64,000 nucleotides of DNA from Chitinophaga sp. sic0106. GTDB lineage: Bacteria > Bacteroidota > Bacteroidia > Chitinophagales > Chitinophagaceae. Positions 17,230 through 24,734 of the stretch are shown piece by piece (the stretch's first letter is position 1; every line of letters begins with the position of its first letter). Position numbers and translations under genes: made by a program. The stretch covers positions 1 through 64,000 of the forward strand of contig NZ_JAHUWJ010000001.1 in assembly GCF_019219075.1 (NCBI RefSeq). Reading direction: 5' to 3'. The notes beneath the pieces are model-generated. The model worked only from the letters and a program-made list of their open reading frames with translations. It was not told the origin of the DNA and made no database searches.

Positions 17230-17556
17230 ATGGCTTGGATATTACTATTCATTGGGGGATTATTTGAAGTAGGCTTCACCATCTCGCTGAAGTATTCGGA
17301 AAATTTCTCAAAGCTGTGGCCTTCCATCAGTTTCTTTATCTGCATTTCGCTGAGCTTCTTTTTTCTGAACAAAGCCATTAACAATGGGCTACCGATAGGC
17401 ACGTCATATGCAGTATGGACGGGCATTGGCGCAGCAGGCACTGCCATCGCAGGTATGATATTTTTTAAGGAGCCGGCAGCATTATGGCGTATCTTTTTTA
17501 TTGCTACGCTGATTGCTTCAATTGTGGGTTTAAAATTTGTTTCCGGCGGCGAGTAA
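17230..17556 (+). CDS. Small multidrug resistance family transporter, SugE/Gdx type
   Basis: A 108-residue inner-membrane protein with four transmembrane helices, the normal SMR length. The proton/substrate-coupling Glu13 is in GGLFEVGF, and the GTSYAVWTGIGAAGTAIAG block in helix 3 and the SLKYSENFSKLWPS segment after helix 1 match the SugE/Gdx branch (guanidinium export) better than the EmrE/Qac branch. It works as an antiparallel dimer exchanging cation for protons. Its 3' end overlaps the convergent ClC gene by 53 bases. No guanidine riboswitch could be recognised in the leader. Confidence 0.88.
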   Translation: MAWILLFIGGLFEVGFTISLKYSENFSKLWPSISFFICISLSFFFLNKAINNGLPIGTSYAVWTGIGAAGTAIAGMIFFKEPAALWRIFFIATLIASIVGLKFVSGGE

Positions 17557-18778
17557 GGAGGTACGTGGTGCCATAGGCCGCCGCACAGGCGATACTGACA
17601 GCAGGGAGTACCTGTGCTGAATGACTCATTTCGATGGTAAAAATCAATGCAGTCAGCACAGCGCGGGTACTGCCGGTCAGGAAGGCAGCCATGCCTGCCA
17701 GGGCAATCATGGTACTACTCACATGCAAGTGCGGGAAGGATAGCTGGAATATAAAGCCAGTCAGCAATCCCCACGATGCACCGATGATCAGTAGTGTAGT
17801 AACAGAGGCACCGGTACTTGCCGTGCTACTGTAAATAAGGCTGCACAAATATCTCCCGAAACAAATCAGCAAAATAACTTTAAATGTAACGGCACCGTGC
17901 AATAGTGGTATCAGGTAATTATTTCCCGGACCGTAGTTTTCAGGATAATACCATATTGCCAATCCCACTACCAGTGCAGGTAACAGCATCAGCCATTTTT
18001 TTTTATCATAGGGAGATGTAAACTTCGTTTGTACCCGGAGGTATAGATAACGGTATAAACCCGCCAGGAGCGCACATACAATACCGATGATACCATAAAG
18101 CCACAGTAGCGTATATTCGTTACTGTTATCTACCTGCAACTCATATAATTGGGGATTCCCGTGGTATTGAAAAAAAGTAGTGATGCCCACTGAAATCAGC
18201 AGTGGCAAAACAGTTACCAATGATAGCTCTGCTAAAAATAATTCAATGCAACAGGCGATGGCCGCCAGTGGCGTTCCGAAGCACCAGGTTAACGCGCCTG
18301 CAACGGCAGTCACAGTAAGGATTTCCATCTCTCTGACAGACAGTCCGTATCTTTTTTGTGACCTGGCAATCCATAAACTATTGAAATATACAACGACGGC
18401 ATCAAATCCCAATGGTGCACCGGTGGATACCATAGCCACCAACATCAGCTGATAGCCAGGCTTATTCTTTTGCTTACCCCAAAACCAAACAGTAGTGGTG
18501 AGGATAGGTAATAGGATAATCAGGTATCCAATGCCGCTATAGTAAACATCAAATGCTTCAAAAGAAAACCGGCCAAGGTAGAGCAGGTTACCAAGCAGAA
18601 AAAACGTGGAATAAATACCAAAGGCAAGGGCTGATCCTAACAGGCCTGCCGCCAAAGCCAATGCACATATCCTGATAAGTTTAACCGGCGGTTCGTCCGC
18701 CGTATTTCCGCCGATAATCCCTTCCGGAGCAAATAGGGGAGTACGATAACTATTAAACTGAAAAAGCCGGTTATACAT
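17504..18778 (-). CDS. ClC-family chloride channel/transporter, divergent
   Basis: A 424-residue membrane protein with about ten to twelve hydrophobic segments. The helix block AGALTWCFGTPLAAIACCIEL matches the ClC signature, and the late STGAS and PHLHVSSTMIALAGMAAFLTG segments match the C-terminal half. The chloride-filter motifs are altered: the region that normally reads GxEGP reads GAPLGFDAVV (about residues 120-129), so the gating glutamate appears replaced by Asp and the following Gly-Pro is lost. It may be an uncoupled channel or a protein with another role. Its 3' end overlaps the SMR gene on the other strand. Confidence 0.8.
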   Translation of the reverse strand: MYNRLFQFNSYRTPLFAPEGIIGGNTADEPPVKLIRICALALAAGLLGSALAFGIYSTFFLLGNLLYLGRFSFEAFDVYYSGIGYLIILLPILTTTVWFWGKQKNKPGYQLMLVAMVSTGAPLGFDAVVVYFNSLWIARSQKRYGLSVREMEILTVTAVAGALTWCFGTPLAAIACCIELFLAELSLVTVLPLLISVGITTFFQYHGNPQLYELQVDNSNEYTLLWLYGIIGIVCALLAGLYRYLYLRVQTKFTSPYDKKKWLMLLPALVVGLAIWYYPENYGPGNNYLIPLLHGAVTFKVILLICFGRYLCSLIYSSTASTGASVTTLLIIGASWGLLTGFIFQLSFPHLHVSSTMIALAGMAAFLTGSTRAVLTALIFTIEMSHSAQVLPAVSIACAAAYGTTYLLTRRRKQILNPQLKQSA

Positions 18779-18956
18779 AGAATGACACGCTGTTGCCCAA
18801 ATCTATATGCTTAATACCAAAATCTCAAAACTATTTAAAAAATAATATAACTATAACCTCTACGCACCTACGTTGATTGTTAATCACTTGCAAAAATTTT
18901 CCCCGTTAGGAAACCTTATCATATATTGTATATATCAACAGATTGAGCGCCCAGAT

Positions 18957-19481
18957 ATGTTTAATTATACTCCTCAGGCGGATATGCCTGAGCACACGCC
19001 AGATCAGCGTTTCAGAGATCTGGTATTACTTAGACGGATGTTAATGTATACGAGAAAAGATGATGAATACCTGCAGTTGGCCGCACCTGTCATCAGGCAA
19101 CACGCCAACAACATCATGCATGCCTGGTATGGTTATATCAGCGCGGATACTTACCTGTCAAACTACTTTAAATTAGCCACTGCGGAAGAGTTTGCCGCTT
19201 CAAAGTTTAGTGAATGGCTACAGCAGATATGTAGCAGGGATGGGAAGCCACAATGGGAGGCGATTGAAAATGCAGTGAGGGAAGATGCGGGGCCATTGCG
19301 ACCATTGCAGCCTGAACTCCTCCGTTATCTGACGGCTTTTGCATATCCGGTGATACAGGCTGGTAATGAAGTATTGGCCTTGTCCGGGATAGCGGCCGAT
19401 CAGCTGATGCATGTAAAACAAGCCTGGTTTAAAGCGGTTACTTTAAGCATTGCGCTATGGGCGTATACAGATAAAAGTTAA
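18957..19481 (+). CDS. Protoglobin-like globin-sensor domain protein
   Basis: A 174-residue single-domain protein when started at the ATG at 18957; an upstream ATG at 18873 would add 28 poorly fitting residues. The sequence follows protoglobins: a HAWYGYI block, an LLRYLTAFAYPVI segment and the terminal HVKQAWFKAVTLSIALWAY helix. The F-helix stretch between the conserved Trp and LRYL (roughly residues 98-124) contains no histidine, so the usual proximal heme ligand seems absent. It may bind heme differently or not at all. A MarR-type regulator follows 120 bases downstream on the same strand. Confidence 0.72.
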   Translation: MFNYTPQADMPEHTPDQRFRDLVLLRRMLMYTRKDDEYLQLAAPVIRQHANNIMHAWYGYISADTYLSNYFKLATAEEFAASKFSEWLQQICSRDGKPQWEAIENAVREDAGPLRPLQPELLRYLTAFAYPVIQAGNEVLALSGIAADQLMHVKQAWFKAVTLSIALWAYTDKS

Positions 19482-19600
19482 TGGGTTGCTAATCTTATCA
19501 AGTGCCTACGAATATCGACATGTCACTAATATGCTATTTACACCCATATATTAATATTGTACCTTGCCCCCAAACTATTAAGGACAGCACGAAATTTATC

Positions 19601-20215
19601 ATGGGGAAAGTATCCACATTCAGCCCCGAGCAGCAGGCGGACAATACATCTAGCAAAGTTGTCGCCGCTTTGGAGCGTTTATCAGAAGCCTTTAGAGTGC
19701 TTCTCTGGCAAGAGGCCACACAGTATGGATTAAGTCCAATACAGATTCAGGTGTTAACTTATTTGCTGCATTACCCGGAGGAAAAACGTACCGTTACGTC
19801 TCTGGCATCCTATTTCAACATGACTAAAGCTACTATCAGCGATGCCGTTAAATCGCTGGAGCAGAAAAAGTATCTTGTCAGGAAAGCCAGTGTCACGGAC
19901 ACGCGTAGTCACAGCTTACAGCTGGTGAAGGAAGGGAAAGTGTTGGCAAAGAAGGTAGAGCGATTTGCACAGCCTTTAGAGGACAGTGTAGCGCAGGTAC
20001 CGGTGAAAGAGCAGGGAGTGTTACTGGAGCAGTTGATGCAGCTGATTTATCAGCTGAATCAGCAGGAAATCACCACAACACAAAGCATGTGCTTTAACTG
20101 CCAGTACTATAGCCTGAAAAAGGGACATTACTGCAGTTTAATGAAGTCGGCTTTAAAACCGGCTGATTTAAGGTTGGATTGTACTTCTTTTGAAGTAAGG
20201 CTGGAAGAAGCCTGA
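19601..20215 (+). CDS. MarR-family regulator with C-terminal cysteine cluster
   Basis: A 204-residue protein started at the ATG at 19601 (an upstream in-frame ATG at 19502 lies before a TAATATTG promoter-like box at 19552). Residues about 20-140 form the MarR winged helix, with FNMTKATISDAVKSLEQK as recognition helix and a wing ending in DTRSHSLQLV. The C-terminal 50 residues, not part of a standard MarR protein, carry Cys164-x2-Cys167-x10-Cys178-x15-Cys194, which could hold zinc or an iron-sulfur cluster or act as redox switch (inference). Together with the globin-like neighbour this hints at gas or redox sensing. Confidence 0.82.
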   Translation: MGKVSTFSPEQQADNTSSKVVAALERLSEAFRVLLWQEATQYGLSPIQIQVLTYLLHYPEEKRTVTSLASYFNMTKATISDAVKSLEQKKYLVRKASVTDTRSHSLQLVKEGKVLAKKVERFAQPLEDSVAQVPVKEQGVLLEQLMQLIYQLNQQEITTTQSMCFNCQYYSLKKGHYCSLMKSALKPADLRLDCTSFEVRLEEA

Positions 20216-20248
20216 TAAGAGAGGGCAAAAACCAATCACCAAAACATT

Positions 20249-20273
20249 TACGGCAGGAGATCTTCCTGCCGTA
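20249..20273. terminator. Terminator between MarR gene and cytochrome oxidase cluster
   Basis: A 10-bp stem TACGGCAGGA / TCCTGCCGTA with a 5-base loop, sitting between the convergent MarR gene and the end of the 15-gene respiratory cluster. A TTCCTTATTTTT stretch follows on the plus strand. Confidence 0.7.
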
Positions 20274-20285
20274 TGTTCCTTATTT

Positions 20286-20501
20286 TTAAGCGTGTTTATT
20301 GCTTTGCCACCAACGGAAAGCAAGGAATCCTATAATTGCAAGCGGCGTAAGTGCCAGCATAAGGATACCATTGTTGAGGCCTTTAGCGGGGCCCTCGCCG
20401 AGTTGCTGTGCTGTTTTGGTACAGAGAGAGCACTGTGCCATCACCTGGTTACCCGTTGTAAGTAACCATCCTGCCAGCGTTATTACACACAGTTTCTTCA
20501 T
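20286..20501 (-). CDS. Small membrane protein with CSLC motif, end of oxidase cluster
   Basis: A 71-residue protein of unknown function. A signal peptide (residues 1-23, ending VMAQ) is followed at the mature N-terminus by CSLC (Cys24, Cys27), a Gly-rich linker, and one transmembrane helix (about 44-63) with a short basic tail. The CxxC would face the periplasm next to copper-handling proteins (SCO, CoxII), so a role in copper delivery or thiol chemistry during oxidase assembly is a reasonable guess, not a known function. It lies 60 bases after DUF420 and closes the respiratory cluster. Confidence 0.75.
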   Translation of the reverse strand: MKKLCVITLAGWLLTTGNQVMAQCSLCTKTAQQLGEGPAKGLNNGILMLALTPLAIIGFLAFRWWQSNKHA

Positions 20502-20561
20502 CGATTACTAGTTTGTATAGTAAAATTACAAAAGAATCGGGAGCCTGTCCCGTATTTTCTA

Positions 20562-21134
20562 TTAATGGTAATAGGGAGATATCATGATATACACCACTAC
20601 GCCTGTAACTGCCACATAGAACCAGATAGGCCAGGTGATTCTGGCAATTTTTCTATGCCTTGGGATATCGTTCTGGAAGGCTCTCAGCAAAGTGAACAAC
20701 ACAAATGGAACGATGATGGCGGCCAACACAATGTGCGTCAGCAGCAGGAAATAATATACATATCTGATGCCGCCAACGGCAGCTTTCTCTGCAGCTTCTA
20801 CTATTCCATTGTGGTTTAGATCGGCAAACTTGGTTTCTGATGCCAGGGAATGGTAGGTAACGTAAGAGAGGAGGAAGATGATAGACAAAACCACCGCGAT
20901 GATATTGGTGATTTTGTGGGCCTTTACCTGTTTGTTTTTAATGAAATACAGGCTGGCCACCAGCAATACTGCTGTAGCAGAGTTCAGAATGGCATGGAAA
21001 AGCGGCAAAATCCTGATATCAAACCCAGGATGGAGTTCCGGCTTCGGCATGTAAAACAGGACCGCTACAAGCACAGGGATAACAATAGAAACAATTGCTA
21101 TCGGGACATTGAGATTTTTATTTTTCAGATCCAT
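20562..21134 (-). CDS. DUF420 family membrane protein (oxidase-associated)
   Basis: A 190-residue protein with five hydrophobic helices (starting about residues 10, 45, 78, 130 and 165). The LPLFHAILNSATAVLLV and KAHKITNI blocks are typical of DUF420, a family often encoded with caa3/aa3 oxidases and related to the CtaM assembly factor of Gram-positive bacteria. Conserved His residues in the membrane might bind heme or copper. The position after SCO supports an assembly role. Confidence 0.85.
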   Translation of the reverse strand: MDLKNKNLNVPIAIVSIVIPVLVAVLFYMPKPELHPGFDIRILPLFHAILNSATAVLLVASLYFIKNKQVKAHKITNIIAVVLSIIFLLSYVTYHSLASETKFADLNHNGIVEAAEKAAVGGIRYVYYFLLLTHIVLAAIIVPFVLFTLLRAFQNDIPRHRKIARITWPIWFYVAVTGVVVYIMISPYYH

Positions 21135-21211
21135 GATATTCCGTAAAAGTGAAAGGTGAATAAAGAAAGGTGAACAACCTTTCTCTATTCACCTTACCTA
21201 TTTAAGCAATA

Positions 21212-21904
21212 TTATTTTCCGGAGAATAGTCCTTTGAGGAACTTCACGAATCCCGGTCGTTTCTTCTCTTTAGCGAGGTGGAGGATAGCCACATCTGTAG
21301 CCAGCCTTTTCATATCGGTAGAGTCGAGACCGTTATAATATCCGCGAATATGCCTGTTTTTGTCGATGAGCACTACTTTTTCGGTGTGAACGAAATCATC
21401 CGGGCCACCGTCGCCTTCCGTTACGGAAACGAAGAAGTCGTGACGGGCGAGGTCATAGATCTCTTTCTTATCACCGGTGAGCAGCCACCAGTTGTCAGGG
21501 TTTACTTTGTAGTCGTAGCCGTAGTTACGCAGCTTATCAACGGAATCCCTGACAGGGTCAACCGAGAAGGAGAGAATCTGCAGCAGTGAATCATTTTTGA
21601 TGTAGGCACTTTGCAGTAATCTCAGGTTTTTGGTGAGGGTGGGGCAGATGCTTGGGCAGGAGGTGAAGAAGAAATCTACCACCAGAATTTTGCCTTCCAT
21701 ATCTTTAAGACTCACTTTTTCTCCCAGTTGATTAGACATGGAAAAGTCTCTTATGGTATGGTAAACCGTATCATAAGAGACCTTGCCGTCTGTCATGATA
21801 GTATCAACTCTTTCGGGAATGAAGTAACGGGGAATGGGTACAACATTCTTACCGTAGTGATCTACAATCAGATAACCAGTCAGTGGCACCAAAATCGCCA
21901 ACAT
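21212..21904 (-). CDS. SCO1/SenC family copper chaperone (oxidase cluster copy)
   Basis: A 230-residue thioredoxin-fold protein that helps insert copper into the CuA centre of cytochrome oxidase subunit II. It carries the copper ligands in FFFTSCPSICP (CxxxC, about residue 83) and DFVHTEKVVLID (His, about 168). The ATG at 21904 leaves a membrane anchor without preceding positive charges. The 13 in-frame codons upstream encode DRIISRRALLGV before a stop, which would make a normal anchor, but contain no ATG, GTG or TTG. Either a rare start codon (ATA/ATC) is used or the start is as given. It follows coxIV after 57 bases. Confidence 0.88.
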   Translation of the reverse strand: MLAILVPLTGYLIVDHYGKNVVPIPRYFIPERVDTIMTDGKVSYDTVYHTIRDFSMSNQLGEKVSLKDMEGKILVVDFFFTSCPSICPTLTKNLRLLQSAYIKNDSLLQILSFSVDPVRDSVDKLRNYGYDYKVNPDNWWLLTGDKKEIYDLARHDFFVSVTEGDGGPDDFVHTEKVVLIDKNRHIRGYYNGLDSTDMKRLATDVAILHLAKEKKRPGFVKFLKGLFSGK

Positions 21905-21961
21905 TACTCCTAATAAAGCCCTGCGTGAGATGATCCTATCTATTTAAGTTGAATAAAAATA

Positions 21962-22372
21962 TTAGTAGTGTTTTTCGTGACCTTCGGCAGCCGGTGCTTT
22001 AGGTGCTTCTACTTTGGTACCTGGAGCGAGATCTTTTCTCATATTTTTCCAGGAGTGACCTTCATAAAGGAATGCGACAATGAACCAGATGAACAGCAGC
22101 AGCGGCATAAGGATGGTCATTACCAGATTCTTGATTTCATGACCGAGGTGCATGAATTCAGCTACGATATAGAATGCTTTGAAGAAGGTCAGGATAACGA
22201 AGATTCCGTTCAGGAACATTCTGTTAGGAAAACCGGTTTCCAGGTGTAAGAATGCCAGACCTACTTCAGCAACTGTGATACCCAACAGGATCCAGAATGT
22301 TCTCCAGATCTTTTTTGTGGAAGAGTCGTGGTGAACAGGTTCTATTATTTCTGAGGATTGAGTATGTTCCAT
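21962..22372 (-). CDS. Cytochrome c oxidase subunit IV family protein
   Basis: A 136-residue protein with three transmembrane helices (about residues 25-45, 52-75, 80-103) and a charged cytoplasmic tail rich in Ala/Pro/Glu. The middle segment with FLNGIFVILTFFKAFYIVAEFMHL is typical of the prokaryotic small subunit IV that stabilises the oxidase core. It lies 67 bases after coxIII. Confidence 0.85.
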   Translation of the reverse strand: MEHTQSSEIIEPVHHDSSTKKIWRTFWILLGITVAEVGLAFLHLETGFPNRMFLNGIFVILTFFKAFYIVAEFMHLGHEIKNLVMTILMPLLLFIWFIVAFLYEGHSWKNMRKDLAPGTKVEAPKAPAAEGHEKHY

Positions 22373-22439
22373 TTCTATTTCTGTTAATAAAATTCTTAAA
22401 TCAATTTCCAGTAGTCAATAAACCTTGTAAGGTACTCTC

Positions 22440-23114
22440 TTAGAGCAGGTAGAAGCAAGTAAATACGAATACCCAAACCAGATCTACAAAGTGCCAGTAG
22501 AGACCTACTTTTTCCACCATTTCGTAGTGACCTCTGTCATCATAAGTACCTTTCAGTACGTTAATGAGGATTACGATATTCAGCACAACGCCGGATGTTA
22601 CGTGCAAGCCGTGGAAACCGGTGATAGTGAAGAAGAAGTTGGTGAAGTTGGTAGAGGCAACAGTACCATCTACGTTAGCGAAAGGATTACGACCCCACCA
22701 TGCACCTTCGTGATAGAGGTGAGTCCATTCCCAAGCCTGACAGCTTAAGAAGGCGATACCACCGACGATGGTCCAGGCGAGCCATTTAGCTACTGCTTTT
22801 CTATCTCTGTGGTGACCAGCGTGAACGGCCAGTACCATTGTTACAGAACTCATGATGAGGATGAAGGTCATCAAACTCACGAACATCAGCGGAAGGTTCG
22901 CGTGTCCCATACCTGGGAAGGATTTGAAGACTTCATTCGGATCAGGCCAGGATGGGCTGGAAAACCGGATGGTACCATATGAAATCAACAATGCGCCGAA
23001 AGTGAACGCATCTGATAACAGAAAATACCACATCATCAACTTGCCGTAGTTCACATTGAATGGAGAATACCCTCCGGCCCACCATTTTTTCTTCGCTGTA
23101 ACTGCTGTATCCAT
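22440..23114 (-). CDS. Cytochrome c oxidase subunit III (first copy)
   Basis: A 224-residue membrane protein with about five helices. Recognisable blocks are MWYFLLSDAFTFGALL, LSCQAWEWTHLY and the C-terminal FTITGFHGLHVTSGV and VGLYWHFVDLVWVFVF, the last being the subunit III signature. Subunit III stabilises the catalytic subunit and feeds the proton-uptake path. It is the second of two adjacent coxIII-type genes. Confidence 0.9.
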   Translation of the reverse strand: MDTAVTAKKKWWAGGYSPFNVNYGKLMMWYFLLSDAFTFGALLISYGTIRFSSPSWPDPNEVFKSFPGMGHANLPLMFVSLMTFILIMSSVTMVLAVHAGHHRDRKAVAKWLAWTIVGGIAFLSCQAWEWTHLYHEGAWWGRNPFANVDGTVASTNFTNFFFTITGFHGLHVTSGVVLNIVILINVLKGTYDDRGHYEMVEKVGLYWHFVDLVWVFVFTCFYLL

Positions 23115-23141
23115 TGTTTATTTTATAAAATTTTACAAAGT

Positions 23142-23708
23142 TTATCTCGCGATACTTAAAAAAACCAACAGGTAAATCCACAGTATATCTACAAAGTGCC
23201 AGTAAGTGGCAGCCACTTCGATAGGTACTGCGCTGTAGGAACGGACACGTGTTCTGTAGGCTCTGAAGAACATTACCAGTAAGGCAACTACTCCACCGAG
23301 CACGTGCAGGATGTGCACTCCTACGATAACATAAATAAAGGATGCAGAAACCGGGCCGCTGAGAGGTAGTCCTTCAGATTTCATCTGTGAAAAACCTAAC
23401 CATTGGCACACTGCAAAAACTACTCCCAGGAACGCGGTAAGCGTGATCAACTGTTTGTAGCGTTGCATATTCCTTTCCTTGAATTGCTTTAATGCCAGAT
23501 GTATGGTCACGCTGCTGAGTAATATCACAGCAGTGGAAAGCCAGAAAATATGTGGCAGTTCAAATGCCAGCCAGTTAGCCTGGGATCTCTTCACAACGTA
23601 CGCACTGGTAAACCCGATGAACATCATGGTGATACTACCCATAGCTATCCACAGAGAATATTTGTGCGGATGTATTTTTTTACGTTGCATGCTCATTGTT
23701 TGCATCAC
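23142..23708 (-). CDS. Cytochrome c oxidase subunit III (second, shorter copy)
   Basis: A 188-residue subunit III homologue with five helices, ending with the signature VAATYWHFVDILWIYLLVFL and having IYVIVGVHILHVLGG in the preceding helix. It is about 36 residues shorter than its neighbour at 22440 and differs throughout, so it is an old paralogue rather than a recent duplicate. Both genes are intact, which suggests two different subunits in one complex or an alternative assembly. Confidence 0.88.
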   Translation of the reverse strand: MMQTMSMQRKKIHPHKYSLWIAMGSITMMFIGFTSAYVVKRSQANWLAFELPHIFWLSTAVILLSSVTIHLALKQFKERNMQRYKQLITLTAFLGVVFAVCQWLGFSQMKSEGLPLSGPVSASFIYVIVGVHILHVLGGVVALLVMFFRAYRTRVRSYSAVPIEVAATYWHFVDILWIYLLVFLSIAR

Positions 23709-23724
23709 TTCCTCCTGTTTCTGA

Positions 23725-24639
23725 TTAATATTTATCCAGCAACTGCACCAGCTGTACTATTGTCAGGTAGATATAAGAGCCGAACATCAGTTTGCGTGCA
23801 GCGGGAACGTCGTTCTTGCGGTAGAGGTTTATGGCCCTGTACAAGAAGAACAATCCGGCTAAGATCGCTACGATGGCGGAAATACGACCCGTAATATGTA
23901 ACATATAAGGAGCTACGCCTGCTGGAATGATCAACAGTGTATAGAGCACTGCCTGCAATGCGGTGAATTTATTAGGTTCACCGTTGCCTGGTAAGAGTTT
24001 AAAACCGGCTCTGGCATAGTCTTTATGTCCGATCCAGGCGATAGCCCAGAAATGCGGGAATTGCCATAAGAACTGGATGGCGAACAGCGACCAGCCGCCC
24101 TCGGAAAGTGAATTGGCACCAGCAGCCCAGCCGATCAGCAGGGGCAAAGCACCCGGAATAGCACCTACCAGTACGGCGAGTGAATTCCATTTTTTCCAGG
24201 GAGTGTATACGAAACCGTATAATACCAGCGACAGCAGGCTTAATCCGGCACTCAGCCAGTTAAAGCAGTAACCCATGATCAGGGTACCCGCTACACCGGT
24301 GATGATTGCCAATACGATCGCTTCTCCGTCGGTCATCCGACCAGCAGGCAGCGGGCGTACGGCAGTACGTGCCATCAGCTTGTCCGTTTCCTTTTCCCAT
24401 ATCTGGTTGATGGTATTGGCTGATCCTGAAACCAGCAAACCACCAGCAAATAATAAAAGAACTTTAATAATGTTGAACTCCACCTCGGGCACCAGCAGAT
24501 AAGCCACCACGGATGAAAACACCACCATGAAGGTGAGATTAAACTTCATTAACTGAGAGTAATCCTTCACCTTGCTTGCTACTGCATAAGATGTCGACAA
24601 TTTTATGGAGTTTTCTTGCAACATTTTTTTTCTATCCAC
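23725..24639 (-). CDS. ctaB: Heme O synthase (protoheme IX farnesyltransferase)
   Basis: A 304-residue UbiA-type prenyltransferase with about eight helices that attaches a farnesyl tail to heme B, giving heme O, the precursor of the heme A used by the aa3 oxidase. The Asp-rich motif region is NTINQIWEKETDKLMARTAVRPLP (cut here into its key residues: N..E...D..M.RT..RPLP, about residue 76-100), and the second motif lies around WIGHKDYARAGFKLLP. Heme A synthase (CtaA) is not in the window. It sits between coxI and the coxIII pair; a second ATG at codon 6 is a possible start. Confidence 0.93.
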   Translation of the reverse strand: MDRKKMLQENSIKLSTSYAVASKVKDYSQLMKFNLTFMVVFSSVVAYLLVPEVEFNIIKVLLLFAGGLLVSGSANTINQIWEKETDKLMARTAVRPLPAGRMTDGEAIVLAIITGVAGTLIMGYCFNWLSAGLSLLSLVLYGFVYTPWKKWNSLAVLVGAIPGALPLLIGWAAGANSLSEGGWSLFAIQFLWQFPHFWAIAWIGHKDYARAGFKLLPGNGEPNKFTALQAVLYTLLIIPAGVAPYMLHITGRISAIVAILAGLFFLYRAINLYRKNDVPAARKLMFGSYIYLTIVQLVQLLDKY

Positions 24640-24734
24640 GTCCTGAAAGTTAATTCAGAACAAATTTACAAACATCACAGTTAACAGGTTCCGGCAGATA
24701 CATGAAATACCTGCCGGCGCCTGTAAAAATATTG

